NCBI GenBank assembly: GCA_907163375.1
Contig: CAJQUW010012890.1
Coordinates: 1 to 64,000, forward strand
Length of the DNA: 64,000 nt
From: Prostheceraeus crozeri
Lineage: Eukaryota > Platyhelminthes > Polycladida > Euryleptidae
Direction: 5' to 3'
Shown in pieces: positions 12,762 through 25,375 of the stretch. Below the pieces are notes generated by a model that was not told the DNA's origin, made no database searches, and saw only the letters and a program-made list of their open reading frames with translations. The position numbers and the translations under genes were made by a program. The stretch's first letter is position 1. Each line of letters starts with the position of its first letter.

Positions 12762-14514
12762 CAGGAGCGTAGCCAGAAAATAAGTTTGGGGGGGACAAGG
12801 TTCTAATGAATTGCAATTCTTAGAAGTGGTAGCATTTAGTTACATGATACAGTGCCTACTTCCCATGATTTTAATTGACGCTTAAGGAATATACATTTTA
12901 ACACTTTGCATAGCTAACTTAACATAACCTCCTTTAGGAAAAGATAGATTTAAGAAAGATTAGATTCTTTCCTTTTGTCCAGCTTTCTCTGTTTACTCTG
13001 GTTTTTCAATTTTGGATTTAACGACCGTCAACTTTTCGTGAGCCGCTTCCAGCATTGATTGGGCCACGCTCACATCCAAAACTCTTTATGATTGAATGCT
13101 TTCTTCAATTTTTCGTTGCCGATTTGAATTAAAGCGTTAGCCGTTCGATACTCTGTTCGTACACTCAGGCATACAACATGAAGTAATCATTGCTTCGGAA
13201 TTATCATGAAAAAGTAACGGGTCAGCTTCAGCGCAGCCCACTTACTGCGATATCCGAAGCAAACATCTATAGCGACTAATGACTTATCATTTCATTAAAT
13301 CTAAATTCCCGCTAAGCAGCCCTACAGAATTGCTGTAGAATGATGCATGTCGACATCAATTTATCTCAAACAGGGGCGTAGCCAGAAAATCAGTTTGGGG
13401 GGAAACAAGGTTCTAATGAATTGCAATTCTTAGAACTGGCATTTAATTACATGATACAGTACCTACTTCCTATGATTTTAATTGACGCTTAAGGTATATA
13501 TGTACATTTTTACACTTTGTATAGCTACATGCAAGGGTGCTAGAGTCTGAAGCTTATTTGAAATACCTGTTAGATAATAAACGATTTTCATTTCATGATA
13601 TAGCTTCTCATTTACATGTTACATCCAAAATTATTAGATGAATGTTTCTATACCCTGGTTTTTACATGAATAGATGATCAAGGAATTGTATAATGTTAAC
13701 TCAAAATGAGATGCCTCTTTCGATAAATATCAAGCAACCAATATACATGTACAAAGAAATCACTCTCAATATTTCAATGCATTTTTTGCGATAAAAATTC
13801 GATAATAGCTCTTCCATATTTTTACAAAATAGTTTTTTATTTTCCGGGTGGCCTCTGCTACAGGTAGAACTGAATAACTTAGGAACATTACAAAAAATGT
13901 GCGCCTACACGTTTATGGAGGTAAATCATATTATGAAGCATTCATAAATTTGGTTAAATTTATGGTGTTAAATTATTTGGTTAAATTTGGTGGAAAAAAG
14001 ACGCATATCGTTCGATTTAGACTGTAAACTTTACTGAACTCAAAGACAGTTGATTATTCATTGTATTTGGCCAAATATGAATATTAGCTTATATACACTG
14101 TAACCGACGAGCGTACAAGCAAAAATGTATCCGAGCTATTTAAGTGATGATTTGAAACATTTATAATACGTGTGCAGAATCTATGCACTGCTTCAGACAA
14201 ACTTTTGCTGAATCATGTCATTTGACTTGTTCCACCTGTTTCTTCGATGATAAGTCTGAATGTAATTGCATTAACAAAGATGAGGAAAGTCGCACCTCTT
14301 AATGTAAGTCAGTTCGCAGTACCTCAAATATAATACATGTCGATGTAAAACTTGTTAAAAAAATTTTGTTAAGAATATTGTTAAGATATTGTTAAATATT
14401 GTTAAGAATATATTTTAAAATTCAGATTTAAAATTTACATACACTATTTAACACTACTCAAACGTTTGGGGGGGGGGGCATGGCCATGTTGGCCCCCTCT
14501 TGGCTACGCCCCTG
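12762..14514. mobile_element. hAT-type nonautonomous element with a duplicated 5' end
   Basis: The left end is CAGGAGCGTAGCCAG and the right end is the reverse complement of CAGGGGCGTAGCCA, a classic hAT terminal repeat. The flanking 8-mers CATTTAAT (12754-12761) and CATTTTAT (14515-14522) match at 7 of 8 positions, as expected of an old hAT target duplication. A second copy of the 5' terminus (CAGGGGCGTAGCCAG plus about 150 bp of following sequence) starts inside at 13371, and the 8-mer before it matches neither flank. A minus-strand frame at about 13085-13165 (ANALIQIGNEKLKKAF) could be a scrap of coding sequence of unknown family. No complete transposase is present. Confidence 0.8.
13371..13530. 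repeat. internal copy of the hAT element 5' terminus
   Basis: This stretch aligns to 12762-12910 over roughly 150 bp: GCGTAGCCAGAAAAT, a G run, then AAGGTTCTAATGAATTGC and onward to TTAATTGACGCTTAAGG. It differs by small indels and substitutions. It marks either a nested insertion or an internal duplication. Confidence 0.85.
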
Positions 14515-14524
14515 CATTTTATTA

Positions 14525-17500
14525 ATGTCTTAATGCAAGAATTGTCATTCTTAGTTATTGGATTATACATTGGATGGACTGCCTTATATCTTCGTCATTA
14601 TCAAAGTGATCTTCAGAGATTATCAAGGAAGCTCAATGATAATGACCGAGCATGGCTTTGAATTCGAGCTGTATTGCCAATCAATACCATCAGTACGATG
14701 GCTGTGGAGTTCATAGGTTCTATAAATTCCTCTAACTAACAAGCAAGGGACGTGTGAGCTGAAAATCTGAAGGAATTTCCCACCTAATTTCGCTGACAAA
14801 CAGGAAGTAGCCGTCTACGACGTGATTGATAGTTTTAAATGCTCCTCAATGGAAATTTCGCGGCTGATACAGTGATATCGTTTGAAAACACGCTTGAATA
14901 CCTAGTTGGTGGAGTGTGATTGATAGTTTCATTAATACGAAACGCCAACGTCAATAAAATGACTTTTGATGTCACAATCGAAATTGTGAGCACACTTCTG
15001 CTCTTCTTACAATCATTGGAAAGAAGTGCCGTTATCCTACACTGATGGTTTGGTACAGAAAACAGTCGGAAAGAAATTGCTGTAAAGAGCTTTTAAAGAA
15101 ATTCCCATTTTAACGACTGATGGATGAAAATAAAGTCAAAATACGGTTTCAATGCATTTAAGTCAATCAAATAATTCAGTTGTCATCGAATTGCACATTG
15201 TGAGAACTCTTGTTGCCTATTTCTTTACCTGAATTGAATTTGAAATAACCTTAGAAATTGTGTTGATCACAAATTATTTTGAATTTAAGTCGGGGAAATG
15301 GAGTAACATTGTTTTCCAATTGTCATTCCTTCATTATCTACATTACAGACTATACATGTTTACTATATACTATAAACTTATGGTAATATTATACTATATA
15401 TTACCTACTATATATTAATTACTATTATATATTATGCTATGTATTAAATATATACTATATTACTTAGTGGGTTTCGGCTGAGTGGGCTGACCCGTAAGCA
15501 TATTTCAATCGTATATTTTGACCGTAAGTGAATTGCATATTTCAATCCTTATCGCATTAAGAACGATCTTTTGTCTGGCTGTCGACGGATTTTCCCAAGC
15601 AACGACTTAAATGCGTCTATATTTGTTTCTTTTGAAGCCAGCCGTACCAAGCTTTGTACACATACTGTGAATAATGTGCTTTAGTAACCCCAAACAATCA
15701 ATTTAGCGCTTGTGCAGTTTATAACATAGACATCGACGCTCAAAGTTGGCAATTTTATTTCCAAAAATTGCGAAAATCACAAACTTTGAAGCTGAATACC
15801 CAAAAAAGGCCCACCTTCTTCGGGCTCAGCGATTCAAGATCTACACTTCCATGATAACAAACCTTTTGTGCTCGAATTTAGGGAGAAAATGTTGGTAGCT
15901 CCCGGACTAAATCCATCTCTGTCGATCATGTCAACACAGGCACATAATGCACATGTTTGCAGTGAAGGACAGTGATCTCCTCTTTGAAAGTGCCCTCTAC
16001 AGATCTACTTATGGGCAGGTCTACAAATACGAGTCATCCTGGGCAATGCAAGCACTCATGGTCTCTTATTGTACATCACCTAACACTTCAATGAAAACAA
16101 AAAAAATTAGATTTTGAAGCAATCAAGACATCGCATAATCAAGGAAAAATAGTTGAAATAGAACATCAAAGACTTGGTTTATTGCAATAGGAATGAAGTA
16201 AGTAGGCCTGAAAAAAATGCTACTGTAAAAATTATAAAGCACTTTTTAGTATGTAAATAGTTAAGTAAAGCACATAAACTCCGCATATTCATGCATTGAT
16301 CAAGCATTGTAAGACTACGGGGTCATTCTGCTTCGGCAGTTTATTCTGTAGGCCTACTGTATTGTGTAGGCTACAGTATGTTAATTCGTTAGCATCATCG
16401 ATAGATCATAGACGAGACTTTCCGCTAAATGGGTTTCCGGTAACTGAGTTTCCACTGCTATCTGTCCATAGCGATCGGATTAATGTCCACTTCATTTTTA
16501 CTTGATCTTATTACCCGTCTTCACTTTAGTTTAAAATAATCTGCACGATCGATCTGGAACTTTTATGTCGATTTTCATTGTAAAATGCACTAAAATTACT
16601 TCCCTCGGACACCTTGGGTTGCACAGCTCTCCGCATCGTATTCAATAAATGTGAATGCTTAATGTATTAACCAGCATTTCTATTCATTAATTTTCATGTA
16701 GTTTTGTACGCTGATCAAAGCAAAATGCAAGTGAAAACATCAGTATTTTGTATGTAATGTAGATAAGAACAGTTAATTAACTAAATATGTTTTGATGTTG
16801 CATTATGTTTGGCTTGACATTTGGATACTTAATTGTAAACGGTGTAATGTTTACAATGACTATCAATGGGTATCATGAACTTCCTGTTTCACAGGAATCT
16901 ATCTTTTCACGTCTAATCGACGCTTTGTGAATAAAACAATGGATTTACCTCTACAGCAAGAGACAAGGAACTTTGAAGAGGTTGTCCACAGCTCAGAACC
17001 ATTACGCATTTCTTCATTATATTCAGCAAGTGGACATGTTGGAATAAATGGTTAACAAACAATCCGCAATATCTTGTATTCAGAAAACTCAATCTTATGA
17101 ACAGGAGAAGATATTCACTTAATATTAACATAGAAATTTCATAATGAACGCTGATTTGACTTTGTAATAGATAACATGTCATCGCTGCCGGTTCATTAAA
17201 GCTTCATTGATAAAATCTGATTGATAAAAACTGTCAAGCCCTTTCACTTGCAGATGCTTGTATTTTGTACCCATAAGTGCCAAGTGTGGATCTATACGTA
17301 GCATCTTTGTTGACTAACAAGTTGGAAAACCATTTTTCGGTCGAAATGTGCGAAATAGCAGTAAAGTTAATGGTCTCCACTTTATCCGAGTTTACCATTC
17401 TTACATGAATGTTAAGATAGCCATACGCTATCAGAATAGAGTGAAGACCCCAAAGACGTCTTGTGACCATTTGACGTCCATATTTGACCACTATGCACAT

Positions 17501-17700
17501 GTATTACAAATATCCTTTGTTAGGTCCTAATTTGATAAAAAACGATGGACATCTGTTGATAGCTAAATAAATTGTGTTGAATATGTAAGCGTCTATTTGT
17601 ATTTTCTTATCAAGCAACAAAGATAAAGGGAAAGTCTTTATTCGTCTACTCGGAAAACAGAAAAAGCAATCTCTCCCTCTTTTATAACGATTCTTTTTTC
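14525..17700. other. unassigned noncoding DNA with a TA-rich tract
   Basis: No gene recognised. At about 15355-15470 the sequence is a low-complexity run of ACTATATA/ATTATAT words. The small open frames at 16296-16505, 16913-17182 and 17234-17500 have no domain. Confidence 0.5.
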
Positions 17701-17710
17701 TTAGTAAAAA

Positions 17711-17752
17711 AGCGTTACCCGACGCGTTTCGTCTCTCAGGACAGTCTCAGGG
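17711..17752 (-). ncRNA. degenerate hammerhead-like 3' motif of a Penelope-like element
   Basis: On the minus strand, shortly after the PLE endonuclease stop, the sequence contains CCTGAGACTGTCCTGAG, then AGACGAAACGCGTC and GGGTAACGC. CTGAG...GAAACGCG is the kind of block seen at PLE 3' ends that is related to hammerhead ribozymes. Here the CUGANGA box and stem II are disturbed, so catalytic activity is unlikely. A clearly alignable block lies at 22750-22790 (minus). Confidence 0.4.
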
Positions 17753-17849
17753 CAAATGGCACAGGTCAGGCAATACGTTTAAATATGACTATGTCGAATG
17801 GGCATCTCCTCATATCAGTTCATGACGTCTATTCATGAGGTGTGGCATG

Positions 17850-18215
17850 TTCTTGGTGATACACCGTGATTCAGCCATTCTAGTAGATATCGCTGATTTA
17901 TATTGACACAGGAATTTGCAACTAATGTCGTTCATTTTCATCACTTTATCGGCATGTTGTATTAAGTGGTGCTAACTAAGTGCACTCGTACTGTTCTTGT
18001 TCTTAATACTATTAGCGTGCTCTCGATATCTAAGCCTGAAAGGGCGGCAACTTTCTCCGATGTATTTCATATTACAGAAGTTGCAACTGAATTTATAAAC
18101 TATGTTTTTGTCATTGCAACTATATTTCGAGCCAATAGATTTGTATATCTCACAGGAACATTTATTTTTATTCCTATTTTTTCTATTTATGCGTTTAATC
18201 TACCTACATAGTATG
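17850..18215 (-). pseudogene. Penelope-like element GIY-YIG endonuclease fragment
   Basis: The minus strand reads SKYSCNDKNIVYKFSCNFC, then MKYIGESCRPFRLRYREHAN. After one in-frame stop it continues MNDISCKFLCQ, then RMAESRCITKNMPHLMNRR and a stop. This is a nearly complete GIY-YIG nuclease domain: VYKF-C..C, YIG, catalytic-region R...R..EH and the ESR...K.P.LNRR tail. A Cys-containing linker (CSCEIYK) precedes it, as in Penelope-like elements. The stop after SALS and the missing reverse transcriptase make it a relic. The element's 3' motif follows at 17711-17752. Confidence 0.88.
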
Positions 18216-18219
18216 TATT

Positions 18220-19735
18220 ATACCGCATCATATGGCTCCAATGTCTATTAATTTATCTTCTCGCAAGTAGGTCATATACAGCCTCTCCAATTTTTTGCAG
18301 TTTTTGCCTCAATAGCAATTTGGTAAGTATAAGCAGCTATATATCCCTTTCTATCTTTACCATGCCATGTGAAGGTAAATTGTTACTGAATGAAACATTC
18401 TATTGGCATAAATTCAAAATTGCATCTTCGCATCACTTCTTTCAAAGATGGAGATGTCTGAAAGTCCAAAAATAATGCATCTACTCTTTCTGTTACGCAG
18501 AAGATGCAGATAGGAAAACTTTTGACATGACGTCATGCTACCCGATCAAGTTGATGCCCTCATAAATGACCAACTGAGCTCTGACCACACAATAGTCGAT
18601 GGGATGGCATGTCAGAACATCAACACTTAAGTCGGAACCGGATGAACGGATGAACGTGCGGCCCGGGCACAGGCCGGTGCCAAAAATTTCCTTTCGCCCA
18701 CTCAAAATATCTGACCGAAAAAGTATATCAGAAAACCGCTACTACTCAATTTCCTCATGGAAAAAGAAAGGCAAACATATTCTTCTAAAAACCACAGGTA
18801 AAGTCATTTAATCAGTAAGAATCGTAGCAGAGATATAAGTGCTAACCTAATATAGTCTCATAGACGTCATTGGCCTCGATATGTCAGTGCTATGTCTTCA
18901 GCTTGAATCCTATTAAACTGTATTTCAAGATTAAGAGGAGGAAGATGAACAACACGGAAACTAAGATTCAAAATTCAAAAATTGCAACTATGATTTTACA
19001 GTGTAAAAGGTTAACGTTTTCTCAAGTAGGTTAGGGAACTGTCTGAATTGAGTCCGGTTGAAGACCTTATAGAACTATAATTAAAAAGATTTGAGAAGAC
19101 GCTGACCTTTTACAACTGCAACAATTATTTGAATCGAATATCGATCCGTCTTGGAGAGCTGTTTTCAGCTAAATATTAACTGTGAATATTAACTTCAGTA
19201 TAACCGTTAGTATCCTGTTACATAATATATGAGAATGTTGAAATAAAAAAGGTTTAAAAATATATTCTTTTGAAAATTGGAGTGATTCTTTAGGAGCAGC
19301 CTGTCTATTGACGGGTGTATCTGAATTGAAGCCTCTTGCATTAACTAATCACTTTGGAAACTAGGGCTTGGATGGTAGCTGTCTACGACAATAGAAAGCA
19401 ATCGCACAATTGAGATAATCTCATGTTTATGAGTGTAACATGAAGACAACGGAGAATGAAGTATCGGACGCAGACTCAAGCTATGTGTTATGCTCAGCAG
19501 CTTAACCAATTTCAACAAACTCCTACTCCCATAGTAAAATCAACGCAAATGGGTGCAGACAATGTAGTGACTTTGAAGTTCGGTGAATATTGAAGTCTTC
19601 AGTTCAGGAGAACCGTACACTATCAGCCAGCTTGTTACTGCTCGCATGTCGAATAGCATCGCGGAGATAGATTTTTACATCAGACGTGTCAGTAGTTTGA
19701 ATATCTGAAGAGAATGACAACTATTAAGTCAATAC
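18220..19735. other. unassigned noncoding DNA
   Basis: No gene recognised. The plus-strand frame 18599-18811 is the only one of note and shows no known motif. Confidence 0.5.
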
Positions 19736-19774
19736 AAGACACCAATACCCTTGATTCAGCGACCGCACTCGCTC

Positions 19775-19850
19775 GACCTAGGAATCGAACCGAAGTCAGC
19801 GATGGAGATGAGCTCGCACCTTCTTCACTAGGCCACGCTGACGGTACAAG
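19775..19850 (-). repeat. tRNA-derived SINE head
   Basis: Read on the minus strand, TGGCCTAGTGA (19825-19835) matches a pol III A box, and GGTTCGATTCC (19781-19791) is a perfect B box about 34 nt further on. This spacing is typical of tRNA-derived SINEs. The sequence does not fold into a credible tRNA with paired acceptor ends, so it is better read as a SINE promoter region. The 3' tail and target duplication could not be delimited. Confidence 0.6.
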
Positions 19851-21836
19851 TTTATTATGGAAGCATCTTCATAGATAATTCGATGAAGCACATTTTCTAG
19901 TTTGAAATCATTTGTACAAGTATATGAGCTAAATAGACTCTAGACATGACCAAAAAATAATATGTAAACATAAAGTACAATGTATAAGTGATGTATAAAT
20001 TAAATACATAATATAATATAAATAAATTATGATAGATTACAGAGGATGAACCATAGAATAGCCTGTGATTCAATGAGTGAGCTCATCATAATTTTTGAAT
20101 GATACAAAATGCATAGCAGGAGCACAATCCAGTCCTTCATGCAATGTCCTTCTTTCTTTCTAATTACGATGGCTATGATAGACATCATCATCAGAATAGA
20201 GAGGTCTCTTGTTTTCCTACTTCTATCGCTACTTTCGCAGTTTTTGTTCTGATGAACTCGTATCTGTTACCTCATGTCCTCGTTCTTGTATCTGATGCAT
20301 TATAGGAAGTGATTAAACAAATTCGCACTTTGTCACTATTTGTCACTGTTAGACGGAGCATTTCAAGAGATTCTTCTTTTGCAGGGCAAGAAAGTTGGGA
20401 ATAAGCTTCTTTTGGAGGTATTTCCAGTATCTGTTAGTGTTTAAGTATTCAAGAGTGCTATCAATAAACTTCCACTAGAATCTATGGAGAGTTGATTATT
20501 TGAAAGCCTTTGTCTGAGGAAGTTGGGCAATTCGCAAGCGTTTTCACTGATTTACTATGACAAGCGAAGTTGATTCTCTGCGAATCAGCTGCATAGAAGT
20601 GACAATTTAGTTAAAAATGAATTCGTCTCCTGCTATTTTGGCCCTAGGTATAGGCTATCACGAGTGCAAAGCTAAATTTTACGCACCTTTTTTGTGACGA
20701 ATTCTCAATTCTATTTTCAATTCATCATATGAAGTTTAATTGAGCCACAAAATTGTGTAAGATGGATTGGTCTTATGGCAAGCACTGCTCTGTCATATCC
20801 TCACTACCGTGGACTCCATAATTAAATAGATAACTGTCAAGGGTAGAGCGTGAGAGAAAGGGCTGTGAATGCCTTAATTTGGAGCGCTTGGGGGATCGAA
20901 GGAGAATGGGTTTGATGCAGCAGACCACGGGGGGGGGGAGGATTGAGCAGAGAATATTACAATCGTCGCCTATAAGTTGCCATAAAAATCTTCATTTCTT
21001 GGAAGCCATTATTTTGCTAAAATGATGTCTTTGGTCTTGGTGTAAATTTTGACTCGCTATTGATTCATTAATTATAATCTATTAGAAATATGGCCCGTAT
21101 TTCTTACTGAACTATTTCTTAACGGTGAAAAGTAAAAAAAAACAAAGAACAAGTGATCACAGAGGAGACGATGAATGGTTCAACAAATTACTCACATTTC
21201 TGCTTTGAAGTTTTCTCTAACAATGATGACAACGTAAAGTCATTCATAAAATCATATCAAATGCAGCAAAAAAGAGACGCACAACACTTCATTGACGTCG
21301 AGTTTATCAAGTAAATGAAATTGTGAATGAGAAAAGACAGTAGAACATATTCTGTCGCGTATGGTTAATCCCTTTAGCCAATAAAAACACAGGGATATGT
21401 TTGGGAATAATATTTGGAGCAGATGCTAAGTAGTTTCATTGACAGCATTTTCCACGGATTGCATGTTTGTCAAACGGTGAATTCCCTTCATCATTTTCAC
21501 TTCGAAATGATATTTAGACACTTTCATCTACAGTTAGAACTTCCCTGACCTCCAATGTATCTTAAAAACAGATCTTCAGCGTAGAGAATAATTTAAGGAA
21601 ATATATCGTTTCACGCAGGAGCTATCAACAATTATTTGCAGTTAAACTTGAGCGCAGCAATTCATTGATTCCAATTAATTGAAGTCCCAAACAATCGATA
21701 AACTACAATTATTAGAGGACAGCAATCAATTAGTCGCAGTTGTAGGGACCATCCATAAAGACGTCCGCATCGAGGGGAAATAGAGAGGGGATTGACAGAT
21801 TCAAATGCAGATAGTGATGAGGATATCGTAGTTATT
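19851..21836. other. unassigned noncoding DNA
   Basis: No gene recognised. An AT-rich simple stretch lies at about 19975-20035 and a G run near 20930-20940. Confidence 0.5.
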
Positions 21837-21844
21837 GACGAAAT

Positions 21845-22680
21845 CATAGAGTAGAAATATAAGTAGTGTGGTAACTCCGCATTTATTAAATCCTCAATAT
21901 ACACTTTCGATTTTACTAAATGAACTCAAGGGAGATACAGGTGCTATTGTCACCAAATGTGAGATATGAACATTTTTGCAGTTTTGCAGAAATTACAACG
22001 GAATTCAGTGATCATGAATGATTGTAATGCAGAAGGAATGATGGAATTTACAGATTCTCATTACAGCCTTAGAGTTTTAATGTTAAATTAGCAATTCGAT
22101 GGGTTCCTATTACCTTCATGCTCAACCTCAAGAGCATTTTCTTAAGCGTGATCATATCACAGGCAACCTGCCACTGTCACAGCAAATTCACATAATCAAA
22201 GACAATGATTTCATTTAACTTTGAAGGATATAAATTGTTCCACATCACTATTCAGATTCCAGAAATGAAACATGAATTTAGTGAATTATAAAATCATGCC
22301 GGTGAAAATTGAATCAAAAACTTGAAATTTCAGTCAAGAAAGCACGAATAGTATCGCGACTTTTTCATGAAGACTTCATTATAAGACGGTTCATGAAATT
22401 CCCTTGATAATCAGCTTAATGTCCGCTTAGTTAGGATGCTCATTAGCAAATATTCATTCCTTTTGATATCCAACTTGTTTCATACTACTTATATAGGAGA
22501 GTCATCTCGGTGGTATATAAATTGGTAAATTTTGACATGTTTCAAAAGTCCTCAAATAATTTTTTGGACCACGAGAACGTAATCTCCGCAAAAAATTGAA
22601 TCTTTTGATATAAAAATTTTCACTGTATACAGATACTTTTTTGAGTCGACACTCTACCTACGTGTATACCCTACTCTATG
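21845..22680 (+). mobile_element. 836-bp MITE, complete, with perfect 8-bp TSD
   Basis: The element begins CATAGAGTAG and ends with its reverse complement CTACTCTATG. The terminal inverted repeats stay alignable for about 35 bp, to a GAGTG..GACTC-like inner block. GACGAAAT lies directly on both sides (21837-21844 and 22681-22688), a perfect 8-bp target duplication. Eight-base duplications are made by hAT- and P-type transposases; the terminal bases do not decide between them. There is no coding frame. Related copies or pieces are at 30046-30556 (minus), 31609-31945, 43605-43652 (minus) and the dimer 55128-56831. Confidence 0.9.
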
Positions 22681-22689
22681 GACGAAATC

Positions 22690-23465
22690 AATATCAATAT
22701 CAAAAATGTAGCTCACTCCCTTTTTACTCATGACGTCTTATTCGATTAAAGCTACCTGGCGTGCTTCGTCTTAGAAACTGCTTCAAGGATATACTGGCAG
22801 GGCTATATGTCAAGGGTTATATACACGGTGTTCGCGATTTTCTCGCGGATTTTCCTGCCGTCACTTAATGAAAAAATAGACTGCCATAAATGCATTTTAT
22901 TTATACAGAATTTAAGTATACTTGTGCCTTGTTTAATTTAAAGTAGCAATAGTTGTAAAAATTGCTCAAAATGACCACCCTCCTGGTCCACACAGAGTCA
23001 ATATCGGTGAAGGAAGTTGCCTTGGTCGCGCCTGACTATTATTAAGTTAATTCATTATAGCACTTTAACTGATTTCTTGCACAGTGTGTGCACTGTCACC
23101 GACATCGTTGTCTTTTAGAGAGATCCCTAAGAATGTCTCCTAATTGCACTAATCATTTACTGATAGGTCCGGGCTTCTAGGTGGTCACGGTGCGTATCTA
23201 GAGCGTCCAATCAATCGGTTTAGAAGGTTAGAATCTAAGCAAGTGTGCACGGAGACAGCGTACTCTACTCATCTCCGATTTCAATGTCACAAATCTCCAT
23301 GTTACCAATGACTTTTGTGATGCGAATGACGAAGTAAAAGATTCTGTATGAGAAAATGCATGTACAAGTATATCCGAGACTCTGATTGACGCAACCGGTC
23401 AAAAATTTTAAACATCGAAAATCCGCGGGAAGATTGCGAACTTTTGTGTCGGATTCGATATCTCC
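22690..23465 (-). other. 3' flank of a minus-strand Penelope-like relic, otherwise unassigned
   Basis: On the minus strand this lies downstream of the PLE endonuclease stop at 23466-23468. At 22750-22790 (minus) the block CCTTGAAGCAGTTTC, TAAGACGAAGCACGCC, AGGTAGC aligns with the PLE 3' motif at 17711-17752, so the element probably ended near 22745. The remainder holds no recognisable feature. Confidence 0.5.
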
Positions 23466-23835
23466 TCACACTAACTCCTGAAGTCGATTCATCAAATTAG
23501 GCATTTTCGACGGAATCCAGCGAGATTCAGCCGTCTTAGTATATCGCCGATTTATGTTCGTCCAAAATGTTACAGTTGAAATAATTAATGCCCATCGTTT
23601 CAGCCGCATGGTGTTTTCGGTGATTATCACTCAGGGCACTTATCTTATGTCTATTTCTGACACTACGTTCGTGTTCATTGTACCCAGATTCGGAAAGGTT
23701 GACTTATACTTTGGCCAATGTACTTTGTATGACAGATTTTACACGAAAATTCGTAGACTAATTATTTGTCGTTGCAGTTATATTTAGGACCGATCTGTTT
23801 ACAAATGTCACATTTACAAAAGTCTTTATTATCAA
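23466..23835 (-). pseudogene. Penelope-like element GIY-YIG endonuclease fragment
   Basis: The minus strand reads CKCDICKQIGPKYNCNDK, stop, LVYEFSCKICHTKYIGQ, then QPFRIW. After several stops comes the C-terminal block KTAESRWIPSKMPNLMNR ending in LQELV and a stop. These are the Cys linker, the GIY-YIG core and the ESRWI..K.P.LMNR tail of a Penelope-like endonuclease, the same lineage as the copy at 17850-18215. The central R..EH part is scrambled. It points away from the plus-strand RT fragment that starts at about 24062. Confidence 0.82.
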
Positions 23836-24061
23836 TCTTGTATTTCATGGTGTCATGCTAGTATTTTGTCTGGTCTGCCTATGATTCTCATGGGCAAATA
23901 GCATTTACGCTTTATTTTATTCATTTTTCTATTACAGCTGTCGCTGACATAGTCTAAAGACAAATTTGTCAAATTAGTAGGCTTATAATATACATGTATT
24001 TTCAAATTGTTATGAAAAATTATTTAATTCCGGAAGTAGTCCAGTTAATTTTCGGGTTTCA

Positions 24062-24804
24062 ATGCAAATACTAAAGATAAAGTTAATCAATGATTTTCCC
24101 CATCGACCGATTGCTTCAGTTATCAATACACTAACTCAAAACACGAACGTAATTTTAAACCAATTGCTTAAATATGTACCGGCTCATTTATATAGCTCAA
24201 AACCACTGATTAAAACATTAGGATCACCGCCTAGCGAAGTAGAAGACGACGATCAAATTTCTATCTCGTTAGACGTAAAAACCTATACCCTAGGATACCA
24301 ACAGATGAAAGGTTAAACGTTTTAGAGGAATTTGCTCATTACCACTCAAATGGAAACTTACAGATTTCTTGTAAGTGATTTAGTTGATATGCTGGAAATC
24401 ATATCATATAATTACGAACTATCGTATAATGATAAAATTTACTTTCAAGTTAAGGACACACATTTTCACCCACATCTTGATATTTCTTATGAATTATGTA
24501 AAAGCTTAAGCAATCAAAATTCTGGAAAATAAGTATGAAGTTGAAACCGAACATCTTTAAAAGATGTATTAATGATATCATCTTGGATCCACCCCCCAGA
24601 GATACTGAAGCTATTTCTTCGAATATTCTTAATACATTCTTATTTCTTAATTCATTTAACAAAAATATTCAATTTACGATTGAAGTACCAAGAGATAACG
24701 GTCTGAACGCTTTGGACATGACTATTTACATTAAAAATAACAAAATACAATGTATAAATGACACAGTAACCCAACCACTCCAGTATTTGCGCGAGGGAAG
24801 ATAG
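24062..24804 (+). pseudogene. Penelope-like element reverse transcriptase fragment
   Basis: Three consecutive plus-strand frames give, in order, the core RT motifs of a Penelope-like element. These are RPIASVINTLTQN, ISISLDVKTYTLG (normally S.DVKSLYTNIP), then YELSYNDKIYFQVKDT (normally ...YY.Q..GTAMG, here destroyed), then FKRCINDIILD (normally RYIDDI). FNKNIQFTIEV and ALDMTIYIKNNKIQ follow, the post-catalytic thumb-side region. Two frame changes and a lost GTAMG motif show decay. No endonuclease follows on this strand; an endonuclease piece lies in the opposite orientation immediately upstream. Confidence 0.85.
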
Positions 24805-25256
24805 GTGGCTCCCACACCAATATAAAGGCAATTTTGTTTGTAACAGCCGTAGATATGTTTCAGAACGCTGCTTAAATCCATAAAAATAAAGCCATTGGAT
24901 AAGCCTCCTAATTTGATACGTTTATCTTTATATGGCATGCGTGACAGACTACGTCCTGATCGGGAACTTCTCAGGACTGGTTCGGCCCGCCCTCAGCCGG
25001 CTGCAGTTCTGCTTTGGGGAAATGACTGCAGCGGTACATTCACTTGTGATGAAATTCAATGCAGTGTGGAACACATTGTGTGGATCAACTAAACTGGTTA
25101 GCGGTTTCGCTTTTCGATTTAAATTCTAAGACGAGTAAGGGCGCAATTTCCTCTTGACTAGCCATAATATCAATGCGTCCTACAAATTTGCCACTTCGCA
25201 GAATCCATGTCTTCAGTTGTTGTAATGGGTTAAAGTAGAAAGCCACTCACACAAAC
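24805..25256. other. unassigned DNA, possible retroelement scrap
   Basis: A GC-richer stretch with a plus-strand frame (24895-25092) contains RDRLRPDRELLRTG and CDEIQCSVEHIVW. The SVEHI word recalls the C-terminal zinc region of some LINEs, but the evidence is too thin to assign. Confidence 0.3.
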
Positions 25257-25375
25257 CAGGGATGCGGAGTCGGAGTGTCGGAGTCCTATCATTTTTGCTG
25301 GAGTCAGAGTCGGAGTCCTATCAAATGATAGGACTCCGGACTCCGGTCTATAACTAGACCCGAAATAATATAATA

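Noticed and set aside
24895..25092. LINE C-terminal zinc region (SVEHI word)
   Set aside because: Only one short motif resembles the family, and the expected Cys/His spacing is missing.
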